The notes under the pieces are model-generated. The model was not told where the DNA came from and ran no database searches. It saw nothing but the letters and a program-made list of their open reading frames with translations. This document shows, piece after piece, positions 34,234 through 41,432 of a DNA stretch of 42,570 nucleotides. A program made the translations under genes and the position numbers. Source of the DNA: Bacteroidales bacterium UBA6244 (GTDB lineage Bacteria; Bacteroidota; Bacteroidia; Bacteroidales; F082); contig DJVY01000121.1 in assembly GCA_002440885.1 (NCBI GenBank), positions 258 to 42,827 of the forward strand, in the 5' to 3' direction. The stretch's first letter is position 1. Every line of letters begins with the position of its first letter.

Positions 34234-34251
34234 CGTAATCAGCGGATTACG
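34234..34251. repeat. inverted repeat, 7-bp arms
   Basis: CGTAATC (34234-34240), spacer AGCG, GATTACG (34245-34251): a perfect dyad. Its right arm is shared with the larger dyad at 34246-34279, so the two structures exclude each other if they form hairpins, or provide three related half-sites if bound by protein. No T-run follows, so it is not a terminator. Confidence 0.8.
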
Positions 34252-34279
34252 ATATCGGAAAAACTTCCGTTTTCGTAAT
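34246..34279. repeat. 34-bp two-tier inverted repeat, probable regulator-binding site
   Basis: ATTACGA (34246-34252), 3 nt, CGGAA (34256-34260), centre AAAC, TTCCG (34265-34269), 3 nt, TCGTAAT (34273-34279). Both tiers are perfect, and 13 of 15 positions per arm pair. It lies about 120 nt upstream of the sigma-54-like promoter at 34399 and about 55 nt upstream of the deoC -7 box. The position fits an enhancer site for a bacterial enhancer-binding protein, or an operator for deoC. Confidence 0.75.
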
Positions 34280-34398
34280 GGAGAAAAGCTAACAACGACA
34301 AGTCCAAAAAACGAAATATTATTAAAATCACATTTTATTCAATTTTATTTCACTGATTTCATGATACTTAAATTATGTCCTAAAAAAATTACACCCTT

Positions 34399-34415
34399 TT
34401 GGCACGCTGATTGAG
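34399..34415 (+). promoter_or_regulatory. sigma-54-like -24/-12 promoter
   Basis: TTGGCACGCTGATTGAG matches the RpoN consensus TGGCACG-N4-TTGC at all positions except the last C of the -12 GC, which is A. GG and the -12 dinucleotide have the required 10-nt spacing. Transcription would start near 34426, 15 nt before the ATG of the zinc-ribbon gene. The -12 mismatch lowers confidence. Confidence 0.5.
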
Positions 34416-34440
34416 AAAGGGAAGTAAAACACAGAAAAAA

Positions 34441-34593
34441 ATGTTTTCATTCAGTACAAAAAAAGGTGTAAAACAAAGTCGGGTGGAGTACCAAAAGTAC
34501 TACAAGTGCGAGCGCTGTGGGTATATAAGCATAGTTAAAGAATCACATTGTCCCGTTTGTAAAAAAGATGGGTTTACAATTAAAATGAAATAA
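34441..34593 (+). CDS. 50-residue zinc-ribbon protein
   Basis: Tiny protein with two CxxC knuckles, CERC and CPVC, 14 residues apart (YYKCERCGYISIV then SHCPVCKKDG), a rubredoxin-like zinc ribbon; N- and C-termini are basic. The frame is open to a TTG at 34411, but that lies inside the promoter, so ATG 34441 is the start. Small zinc ribbons bind metal and often nucleic acid or a protein partner; the function is unknown. It is followed after 10 nt by a second tiny gene, and the pair ends at a strong terminator, so they form one short transcript. Confidence 0.75.
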   Translation: MFSFSTKKGVKQSRVEYQKYYKCERCGYISIVKESHCPVCKKDGFTIKMK

Positions 34594-34603
34594 ATTTCCT
34601 GCT

Positions 34604-34786
34604 ATGAAAGTAAATCAGTATTATTCGATTCAGCAAATTGAAGTTTGTGGTTTGACTGAGAAAAAAGTGAAAGATGTTAACGCTTCCATCTTCACGAAAG
34701 ACAGTAAGGTGTATTTCTTCGAGCCAGCAGGCGAAAAGCAATATCGACTTTACTCGATCATTAACGAGCGATCCTTTTTCCTTTAA
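34604..34786 (+). CDS. 60-residue hypothetical protein
   Basis: Starts MKVNQYYSIQQIEVCGLTEK and runs 60 residues with alternating hydrophobic and charged stretches (KVYFFEPAGEKQYRLYSI), compatible with a small beta-rich fold. One cysteine only. I do not recognise the family. It begins 10 nt after the zinc-ribbon gene and ends 34 nt before an intrinsic terminator, which supports it as a real gene in a two-gene unit. Confidence 0.65.
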   Translation: MKVNQYYSIQQIEVCGLTEKKVKDVNASIFTKDSKVYFFEPAGEKQYRLYSIINERSFFL

Positions 34787-34820
34787 GCTTCGGATTATTC
34801 CGAAAAAACCTGCCAAAACA

Positions 34821-34859
34821 AAAAACCCCGCTGCAACCCAAGGCGGGGTTTTTACTTTC
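34821..34859 (+). terminator. intrinsic terminator of the two-small-gene unit
   Basis: AAAAACCCCGC (34821-34831) pairs perfectly with GCGGGGTTTTT (34843-34853) around an 11-nt loop, followed by ACTTTCTTT. The stem's own A and T tracts make it potentially bidirectional. Confidence 0.9.
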
Positions 34860-34967
34860 TTTAAAAATAAATTACCTTATCCAACAAGCCTTTAATTCAT
34901 TCGTCCCTGTTCAATTTCCACGATATATAGTCTATCCTTAAAAATTATCCATTTAAGAAGAAACACC

Positions 34968-34975
34968 TACTTTTG
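34968..34975 (+). promoter_or_regulatory. -7 box upstream of the CDF transporter gene
   Basis: TACTTTTG, 17 nt before the ATG at 34993. No TTG at the expected distance. The box also excludes starts further upstream. Confidence 0.5.
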
Positions 34976-34992
34976 TCGAAAAATGAACCAAC

Positions 34993-35625
34993 ATGGAAGA
35001 TTCAACACTGCATAAAAACCAACGTAAAACCAGCTGGGTAATAGCCATAGCAGCCCTTACCATGCTGGCAGAAATATTCTTTGGATTATCGTCAGGTTCA
35101 ATGGCTCTTTTAGCTGATGGCATACACATGGGCTCACACGTTCTGGCCATTGGGCTAAGTTGGCTGGCCTATTTAATCGTGAGAAGGATTACCGCCAAAA
35201 ACCCTGACAACGCCGAAAAAACAGACAAAATACTTTCGTTTTCAGGATACAACAGCGGGCTTATCTTGCTCGTTTTTGCGGGTATTATTTTGGTCGAAGC
35301 CATTGGAAGAATTAACAATCCTGTTGACATTAATTTCAGGGAAGCCATTTTGGTAGCCATCATCGGGCTTGTTGTAAACATTGTGAGTGCCGTATTGTTG
35401 CACAATGACAAATCCCATTCTGATCACAACCTACGCGCCGCCTACTTGCATGTTCTGGCCGATGCGCTAACCAGTTTATCTGCCATAGCCGGCCTAACCG
35501 CGGCCATGATTTGGGAGATTGCCTATATTGATTCCATTGCCGCCATACTCAGCTCTATTGTTATAGTAGTATGGTCGGTAGGATTGCTTAAAGCATCAGG
35601 AAAAGTGCTGTTGGATTTGAAATAA
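34993..35625 (+). CDS. cation diffusion facilitator (CDF) family transporter, short form
   Basis: 210-residue membrane protein with about six hydrophobic helices. The CDF metal-site helices are seen as SMALLADGIHMGSHVLAIGL (helix II, here DxxHxxxH) and AAYLHVLADALTSLSAIAGL (helix V, HVxxD), with a His-containing loop (HNDKSHSDHN) between helices IV and V. The pattern is closest to DmeF/ZitB-like Co/Zn/Cd exporters, which use proton exchange. Most CDF proteins are about 300 residues; the cytoplasmic C-terminal domain is missing here. There is no frameshifted continuation, because a new promoter and gene follow at once. It may be a natural tail-less form. Confidence 0.8.
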   Translation: MEDSTLHKNQRKTSWVIAIAALTMLAEIFFGLSSGSMALLADGIHMGSHVLAIGLSWLAYLIVRRITAKNPDNAEKTDKILSFSGYNSGLILLVFAGIILVEAIGRINNPVDINFREAILVAIIGLVVNIVSAVLLHNDKSHSDHNLRAAYLHVLADALTSLSAIAGLTAAMIWEIAYIDSIAAILSSIVIVVWSVGLLKASGKVLLDLK

Positions 35626-35646
35626 TTCCATTTTTTCTTATTTTTG
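35616..35646 (+). promoter_or_regulatory. promoter of the 35704 lipoprotein gene
   Basis: TTTG (35616-35619), 19-nt spacer, TATTTTTG (35639-35646): both elements of the Bacteroidota promoter with ideal spacing. It begins inside the last codons of the CDF gene. Predicted start about 35653, leader about 50 nt. Confidence 0.75.
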
Positions 35647-35703
35647 TGGCTGTTTTATTTTAACCTGAATAGTATCAAAAGTTTTCACAAAAAAAAGACA
35701 ATT

Positions 35704-36660
35704 ATGAAAAAGCTTGTTTTCCTATTGCTCTCTATTTCGTTTTTAGCTGCCTGCAAAAAGGATGATTCCGAAGTTAAAGACCACAAACGTTTAAAGCAAA
35801 TCACTATGTCAAATGATGCGCTAACGGGAGTCATTAAAGTGTTTTTCAACTATGACAACAACATGTTGGTGAACAGGACAGTTCTGCATAAATCGAATAC
35901 CAGTTATAATACATGGGATACTACAGTTAAATGCGATTATACCTATTCAGGTGATTTTGTTACAGCGATATCATATTTTGGTGAGGGAGGCAAATTACAA
36001 CTTGGTGAAAAGGCAGAATACGACTTTACAGAAAAGCGCATGGACAGAATGAAGTATTATGAATTTTCCAACGGTCAGTTTATAAGTCGTTATGAATACT
36101 TTTTTAATTTCAATGGTGAATTGTTAGAGACTTTTAATTACTTCCGTGATACAGTGGGCAATGGTCAATTGTATGAGTGTAGTAAAGGCGAGTTCACCTA
36201 CGATGGTAAAAACATTATAAGGTTCAGGGTCAAAGATCTGTATTTTGATGCGTATTTCTACAATGAGGATTTCACCTGGGAGAATGGACTTCTTGACAAC
36301 TGGGTGTCATCCGAAAACTACAGACTGACCAATACATGGAAGAACATTGACAGAGAGGAATACGATTACAATTCAGATAATTCACTTGAAAAGATAACCT
36401 TTTACGATTGGCACTTTTACTGGTCCTATGTTTATTCAGTTACTATGCTATATAATCAAGGAAAATTGGTTAAAGAAGATTACAGTGATTATACTGGCGG
36501 TCTAAAGATTGAATATGCATATGAGGAGGGATCTGGTAATGTCGATCAGTTACTTTACACTCCTATTGACAGAATATATAATAATCCAATGATTGAAAGC
36601 AGGTATAATGGAACGTTAAACACGAGGTATAAGTTTAATAGTGAATCTTTAAACTATTAA
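35704..36660 (+). CDS. lipoprotein with YD-repeat-like beta structure
   Basis: 318-residue lipoprotein: MKKLVFLLLSISFLAACKKD has a clear lipobox (LAAC). The rest is rich in Tyr, Asp, Asn and Phe and shows repeated short units such as CDYTYSGDFVTAISYF, GEFTYDGKNIIRFRV and EEYDYNSDNSLEKITFYDW, like YD-repeat or DUF4595-type surface proteins of Bacteroidota. It probably sits on the outer membrane. The frame is open upstream to 35644, but the promoter places transcription at about 35653, so ATG 35704 is used. Function unknown; it is probably monocistronic. Confidence 0.8.
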   Translation: MKKLVFLLLSISFLAACKKDDSEVKDHKRLKQITMSNDALTGVIKVFFNYDNNMLVNRTVLHKSNTSYNTWDTTVKCDYTYSGDFVTAISYFGEGGKLQLGEKAEYDFTEKRMDRMKYYEFSNGQFISRYEYFFNFNGELLETFNYFRDTVGNGQLYECSKGEFTYDGKNIIRFRVKDLYFDAYFYNEDFTWENGLLDNWVSSENYRLTNTWKNIDREEYDYNSDNSLEKITFYDWHFYWSYVYSVTMLYNQGKLVKEDYSDYTGGLKIEYAYEEGSGNVDQLLYTPIDRIYNNPMIESRYNGTLNTRYKFNSESLNY

Positions 36661-36867
36661 TGCGACACGGTTGTTATAGTAGTTTTTCTACTCGCACTTT
36701 TTTTACCTTTTTTATATTTACTGTCAGTTTTTTCGTTAAGCCATTATAGCTGGAATGGCCATATCGCCCTGTTAAGCATATTGAGTATCATCATTTCAAT
36801 ATTTGGCAGGTTTTCTTCGCAGGAAGTGTTTGACATGGCTGGAGTGGGTTACAGAGACACAAATTAG
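36661..36867 (+). pseudogene. hydrophobic reading frame without a start codon, possible gene remnant
   Basis: Directly after the lipoprotein TAA, and in the same frame, 68 codons stay open until TAG at 36865. They encode two strongly hydrophobic stretches (VVIVVFLLALFLPFLYL and HIALLSILSIIISIFG) and then FSSQEVFDMAGVGYRDTN. There is no ATG, GTG or TTG before codon 41, so it is not a complete gene as it stands. It could be the decayed 3' end of a membrane-protein gene or chance. I do not recognise a family. Confidence 0.3.
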
Positions 36868-36937
36868 AGGCAAAAATCAACTCATCGGATGCATTCTTGA
36901 AGATTTGATCCAAAAAGCATGGCTTTGATACCGCTAT

Positions 36938-36957
36938 GTATCAGCATTTACTGATAC
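36938..36957. repeat. inverted repeat in the spacer before pepP
   Basis: GTATCAG (36938-36944), spacer CATTTA, CTGATAC (36951-36957), perfect 7-bp arms. The motif TGATACCGC also occurs twice in direct orientation (36926-36934 and 36952-36960). It has no T-run, so it is more likely a protein-binding or chance repeat. The rest of 36868-37099 shows nothing else recognisable. Confidence 0.5.
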
Positions 36958-37099
36958 CGCCTGATTACATTTTTCCGCAAACCCAATTTTTAATACGATG
37001 TATCGATAAAGCACGACGCGATAAGAAGTACAAGGTCATTCTCCCCGATTCGTTTTTTTATGTTAATTTTACCCTTTTAATTATTAAAACACGCGTATT

Positions 37100-38521
37100 A
37101 TGTTTAACAAAGAAGTTTACGTTAAAAGAAGAGAGAAGCTCAAATCGCAAATAAGTAAGGGGATAGCTTTGTTTCCGGGCAATGTGGAAGCAGCCTTTAA
37201 CTATCCGGCCAACACCTATTCGTTTCGTCAGGACAGTCATTTTTTGTACTTTTTCGGGCTGGATCATCCGGGGTTTGCCGGTGCAATAGACTTTGACCAC
37301 CAAACCGATTACATATTCGCCGATGATGTGGACATTGAAGACATTATCTGGATGGGTAATCAGCCTACTGTAAAGGCCATGGCACAGGAAGCCGGTATTG
37401 AAAACACAGCACCTTATGCCGATTTAGCTAATTTTATCAAACAGGCTATCGCCCAGGGGAGAAAGATTCATTTCTTACCCCCATACAGGGCAGAAACCGT
37501 GCTTGAACTCAGCAACCTGCTTAACATCAGTCCATCTGAGATAAAAAGCAATACTTCCGAGGAGTTGATTAAAGCAGTGGTCAGCCTGAAAGAGATTAAA
37601 GATGAAGTTGAGATTAAAGAAATTGAAAAAGCCGTGGATATTGCTTACCTCATGCATACAACTTCGATGAAGATGGCGATGCCTGGAATTGTTGAGCAGG
37701 AAATTGCCGGCACCATCGAGGGTATTGCCCTTGCCCTTGGCGGACCTGTTTCATTTCCGGTAATACTTAGTCAGGACGGACAAACGCTTCACAACCATTA
37801 TCACGGAAATGTACTTAAAGAAGGGCGCATGATGGTTACCGATGCCGGATGCGAAACACAAAACCACTACTCAAGCGATATTACGCGAACAGTACCGGTG
37901 GGTGGAAAATTTAACAAAAGGCAGGCGGATATTTATCAAATTGTGCTGGATGCCAATATGGCGGCCATCGCGGCAATTAAACCGGGACTGGAATACAGAG
38001 ACATCCATTTTTTAGCTTGCCGCACTATTGTTAATGGCCTCAAAGCACTTGGATTGATGAAAGGAGATACCGAAGCTGCGGTAAAGGCCAGGGCACACAC
38101 ACTATTTATGCCCCACGGACTAGGTCATATGATGGGTATGGACGTTCACGACATGGAAGGATTGGGCGAAAACTACGTGGGATACGACGAAGTTACTAAA
38201 AGGGCTTCCGAGTTCGGCAATGCTTACCTGCGACTGGGCAAAAAACTGAAGCCAGGCATGGTACTCACCGTTGAACCCGGAATTTATTTTATTCCCGCCT
38301 TAATTGACCAATTCAGGCAAGAAGGTATTTATAATGATTTTATCAATTTCGATTTGATAGAAACCTATAAAGACTTCGGAGGAATCCGTATTGAAGATGA
38401 CGTGCTTGTTACCGAAGATGGATACAGGGTGCTTGGCAAACCAATACCAAAAACCATTGAAGAAATTGAAAAAACGATGACTGAACCCAGAGAATGGATA
38501 AAAATGGAGGGTTTTATTTAA
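37100..38521 (+). CDS. pepP: Xaa-Pro aminopeptidase (aminopeptidase P family)
   Basis: 473-residue M24 metallopeptidase with the aminopeptidase P N-terminal domain (RREKLKSQISKGIALFPGN, SFRQDSHFLYFFGLDHPGF) and the pita-bread catalytic domain. The dinuclear metal ligands are Asp248 (VTDAG), Asp260 (SSDITRT), His343 (HGLGH), Glu392 (VEPGIY) and Glu432 (GIRIEDD). It removes N-terminal residues preceding proline from peptides and is cytoplasmic (no signal peptide). Length is typical. No clear TAnnTTTG box was found directly upstream. It is convergent with pepA, a second aminopeptidase. Confidence 0.94.
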   Translation: MFNKEVYVKRREKLKSQISKGIALFPGNVEAAFNYPANTYSFRQDSHFLYFFGLDHPGFAGAIDFDHQTDYIFADDVDIEDIIWMGNQPTVKAMAQEAGIENTAPYADLANFIKQAIAQGRKIHFLPPYRAETVLELSNLLNISPSEIKSNTSEELIKAVVSLKEIKDEVEIKEIEKAVDIAYLMHTTSMKMAMPGIVEQEIAGTIEGIALALGGPVSFPVILSQDGQTLHNHYHGNVLKEGRMMVTDAGCETQNHYSSDITRTVPVGGKFNKRQADIYQIVLDANMAAIAAIKPGLEYRDIHFLACRTIVNGLKALGLMKGDTEAAVKARAHTLFMPHGLGHMMGMDVHDMEGLGENYVGYDEVTKRASEFGNAYLRLGKKLKPGMVLTVEPGIYFIPALIDQFRQEGIYNDFINFDLIETYKDFGGIRIEDDVLVTEDGYRVLGKPIPKTIEEIEKTMTEPREWIKMEGFI

Positions 38522-38543
38522 ACTTAAGTTTGGAAAAAAGTAA

Positions 38544-38577
38544 GAGGAGATACGGTATGTATCTCCTCATTTTGTTT
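38544..38577. terminator. terminator between convergent pepP and pepA
   Basis: Perfect 10-bp arms GAGGAGATAC (38544-38553) and GTATCTCCTC (38559-38568) with a 5-nt loop. ATTTTGTTTG follows on the plus strand, and TTACTTTTTTCC follows on the minus strand, so it can stop transcription from both sides. Confidence 0.85.
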
Positions 38578-38589
38578 GTCAAAACAACC

Positions 38590-38638
38590 CTGGCACAAGC
38601 CAGCCAAAGGTGGCTCATTGAGTGAATACAGTACTCAA
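38590..38638. repeat. three further short inverted repeats before the pepA stop
   Basis: CTGGC/GCCAG around ACAA (38590-38603), AGCCA/TGGCT around AAGG (38602-38615, sharing two bases with the first), and TTGAGT/ACTCAA around 9 nt (38618-38638). All arms are perfect. They lie in the 3' untranslated region of pepA, where they may stabilise the mRNA end or act as weak terminators. Confidence 0.55.
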
Positions 38639-38643
38639 AACAA

Positions 38644-40095
38644 TCAATCTTTAGTCAACTGCTGAATTTTGGCTGCGGCAAATTCATACAACAACCGAAC
38701 CCCCACCCCTGTACCACCGATTGTTCTATAGTTATCACGCTTCGACAGGAAGGCTGGCCCTGCGATGTCGAGGTGAATATAAGGATAATCGGTAAAATGC
38801 TCCAGGAATTTTGCAGCCGTTATAGCTCCAGCATCAGGCCCACCCACGTTCTTCAGGTCGGCGATATCCGATTTAATCATGTCTTTATACTCGTCCCACA
38901 TCGGAAATTCGACAATCCGTTCGAAAACCTGTTCTCCAGTTTTTTTCAGAAGTTCAAAGTCGGCATCAGATTTTGATTTCATTCCCACCATGGCCATATT
39001 TCCGATGGCTCTGGAAGCAGCTCCTGTGAGGGTGGCGACATCAATCACCAGTTCAGGATCAAAATTTTTAGCATAACTGAGCGCATCGGCTAAAATCATC
39101 CGCCCTTCAGCATCAGTATTCAATACTTCCACGGTAGTACCATCATGCATCACCACCACATCCCCGGGCGTATAAGCATTGCCATCAGGACGGTTATCGG
39201 TGGCCGGAATCAGAGCCATGACATGTAAGGGCAATTTTGATTTCGCGATGGCGATAACCGCTCCCGCTACAGCAGCCGCACCGGCCATATCACTTTTCAT
39301 GGTATCCATGTAATTTGAGGGCTTCAGACTCAGTCCCCCTGTATCGTAAACAACACCTTTACCAACAAAAATAACTGGTTTCTTATTCACAGCATTTTCA
39401 GGTTTCCACTCAACAATGGTAAAGGTAGGCGGATTAATACTGCCCCTGTTCACAGCCAATAATCCCCCCATTTTTAGTGCCTCGATCTTCTTTTTATTAA
39501 ACACCTCAACCTTAGCATCCACTTTTTCAGCTAGTTCTTTGATTTCAGATGCCAGTTTCTCGGCAGTCAGATAGCTATCTGGTTCATTTACCAGATCACG
39601 CGCAAAATAAACTGATTCCAATGAGTTAGACAATTCATTTAAATCAGCTTCCTCCATTTCTTGCATGTACACATCAATCTGTTTCAGCAGATGTTCTTTC
39701 TTGCCTGCATCTGACTTATATTTTAAAAACTGATAATTGGCCAGAGCCAGCCCCTCGACAAACATCAAAGTATCTTCTTTGGAGGCATTAACAGGATACA
39801 CGACAACGCGTTCAATTTGCGCCTTGCTCATAAGTTTCTGGGCAACACTTCCACTTTTACGGTAACTTTCGCGACGCACTTCGCGAAACCCAAGTAAATC
39901 GCCGTATACAACATAATGCATGCTTTTGTATCGGTTTATTTCAACCACTTTTTGTTTGTTGCGGTGTTGGGTCTTTACATAGGCAATTTCGTCAGCACTA
40001 AATGACAAGGAGTTCAGGTCGCTACCGGCTTTAATCAGATAAACCACATTTGCTGCAGTAGGTCGGCGTAATCCTTTACGTATAACTATATTCAT
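38644..40095 (-). CDS. pepA: leucyl aminopeptidase (M17 family)
   Basis: 483-residue M17 aminopeptidase. The C-terminal catalytic domain holds Lys246 and Asp251 in VGKGVVYDTGGLSLKP, the MKSDMAGAAAV segment and the family signature NTDAEGR at 326-332. The N-terminal domain is present and of usual size. The enzyme is a cytoplasmic, two-metal hexamer that frees N-terminal residues from peptides. A -7 box at 40116-40123 gives a leader of about 15 nt to the ATG at 40095. It is convergent with pepP. Confidence 0.95.
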   Translation of the reverse strand: MNIVIRKGLRRPTAANVVYLIKAGSDLNSLSFSADEIAYVKTQHRNKQKVVEINRYKSMHYVVYGDLLGFREVRRESYRKSGSVAQKLMSKAQIERVVVYPVNASKEDTLMFVEGLALANYQFLKYKSDAGKKEHLLKQIDVYMQEMEEADLNELSNSLESVYFARDLVNEPDSYLTAEKLASEIKELAEKVDAKVEVFNKKKIEALKMGGLLAVNRGSINPPTFTIVEWKPENAVNKKPVIFVGKGVVYDTGGLSLKPSNYMDTMKSDMAGAAAVAGAVIAIAKSKLPLHVMALIPATDNRPDGNAYTPGDVVVMHDGTTVEVLNTDAEGRMILADALSYAKNFDPELVIDVATLTGAASRAIGNMAMVGMKSKSDADFELLKKTGEQVFERIVEFPMWDEYKDMIKSDIADLKNVGGPDAGAITAAKFLEHFTDYPYIHLDIAGPAFLSKRDNYRTIGGTGVGVRLLYEFAAAKIQQLTKD

Positions 40096-40115
40096 ATTCC
40101 TAATTTTTGCAAGCG

Positions 40116-40123
40116 CAAATATA
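40116..40123 (-). promoter_or_regulatory. -7 box of pepA
   Basis: Minus strand TATATTTG followed by CGC. No TTG at the expected -33 distance. It lies in the short gap between waaA and pepA and would make pepA independent of the upstream waaA transcript. Confidence 0.5.
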
Positions 40124-40163
40124 TCAAAGGTTTTTTTTAAAAACTGAATTATTACAAATAATC

Positions 40164-41432
40164 TTAAATAATATGTCTGGTAGCAGGACCAAGATACGCA
40201 GCCACTTTTTCCATGATCAGATTCGCTGCTCCGGCATTTTTAAGGATATAATTTTGGGCTATCGCCCCAGATTCTTCACGTATTTGGCGGTTTTGGAGCA
40301 GCAGGAGCAAGGTGTCAACCCCTTCTTTTTCGGTACTTACAGGAAATCCTCCCCCTAAATCTCTTAGGTCAACAGCTTCTTTAAATTTATTGTAATTTGG
40401 CCCATGAACCACAGGGACACCAAAAACAGCAGCCTCCGGCAAATTATGAATGCCCACACCAAAGCCACCTCCAATATAAGCCACATCAGCATATTGATAC
40501 AGTTGCGATAACATCCCCATGGTGTCAATAACAAGCACACGACATGCTGAGGGGATATTCTCGGGAAGGTGGGTGTACAACATGGGGTGAAATTCGGCGA
40601 ACTGCTTAACCAATGCCTGCACATGCTCATTATCAACCAAATGAGGAGCAAGCAATAATCTAACATGGGGGGCAGCACTACGCAAAGCTGCCAGGAGTAA
40701 CCGCTCATCAACAGGCCAGGTACTCCCTCCTACCAACAGGGTGTTGTCAGATTTAAACCCGGCCACGACATCAAAAGCCTCCGGATTTTGCGCCAACGAC
40801 ACAACCCTGTCCATGCGAGTGTCGCCGGCCACCTCTGCATGATGGATTCCAACTCCTGAAAGTAATTCAGCAGAATTCTCGTCCTGAACAAAAAACATGG
40901 TCACTTTTTGTAGCTGTTGCCGAAACCAACCTCCATACCAACTAAAAAAATGCTGCGACGGCCTGAATATTACCGAGAGAAAAATCACCGGAATATGGCG
41001 TCGGTAAAGCTGATCAAGATAATTGTACCAAAATTCGTACTTCACAAACAAAACCAGGTTGGGCTTAAGGTGAGAAAGCAGTGATGTGGCATTAAAAACC
41101 GTATCAACAGGCAGGTAGTATACCCAGTCGGCCAGGGCATAATTTTTTCTTACCTCGAAGCCGGATGGCGAGAAGAAGGTGAGGAAAATTTGCACATCAG
41201 GGTATTGCGATTTAATTTGTTCAATCAACGGCCTCCCCTGTTCAAACTCACCCAAAGAGGCACAATGCACCCAAACAATGCGTCCGGCAGGATTTACATT
41301 TTTTTTAATTTCCGACAAGATATTTTTTCGTCCTGCTATCCACAAGCGGGCTTTTGGGTTAAAAACAGCGGCAACCCGGACAATCAGGGAGTAAGAAAAA
41401 ATAAAAAAACGGTACAGCAGTCCCATCATCAA
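40164..41432 (-). CDS. waaA: 3-deoxy-D-manno-octulosonic acid (Kdo) transferase
   Basis: 422-residue WaaA/KdtA, a GT-B glycosyltransferase that adds Kdo to lipid IVA at the inner membrane. An N-terminal hydrophobic anchor (LLYRFFIFSYSLIVRVAAVF) precedes VWVHCASLGEFEQGRPLIEQ, the acceptor-domain signature, then TFFSPSGFEVRK, FVKYEFWYNYLD, GGSTWPVDERLL and the C-terminal AYIGGGFGVGIHNLPEAAVF. Length is typical. Its start overlaps the stop of the upstream outer-membrane-type gene by 4 nt (ATGA), implying coupled translation. With kdsD and lptB at 27.5-29.3 kb it shows that the organism makes Kdo-containing LPS. Confidence 0.94.
   Translation of the reverse strand: MMMGLLYRFFIFSYSLIVRVAAVFNPKARLWIAGRKNILSEIKKNVNPAGRIVWVHCASLGEFEQGRPLIEQIKSQYPDVQIFLTFFSPSGFEVRKNYALADWVYYLPVDTVFNATSLLSHLKPNLVLFVKYEFWYNYLDQLYRRHIPVIFLSVIFRPSQHFFSWYGGWFRQQLQKVTMFFVQDENSAELLSGVGIHHAEVAGDTRMDRVVSLAQNPEAFDVVAGFKSDNTLLVGGSTWPVDERLLLAALRSAAPHVRLLLAPHLVDNEHVQALVKQFAEFHPMLYTHLPENIPSACRVLVIDTMGMLSQLYQYADVAYIGGGFGVGIHNLPEAAVFGVPVVHGPNYNKFKEAVDLRDLGGGFPVSTEKEGVDTLLLLLQNRQIREESGAIAQNYILKNAGAANLIMEKVAAYLGPATRHII

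Noticed and set aside
36936..37154. 72-codon plus-strand frame before pepP
   Set aside because: Begins inside an inverted repeat, overlaps the first 55 nt of pepP in another frame and has no recognisable domain.
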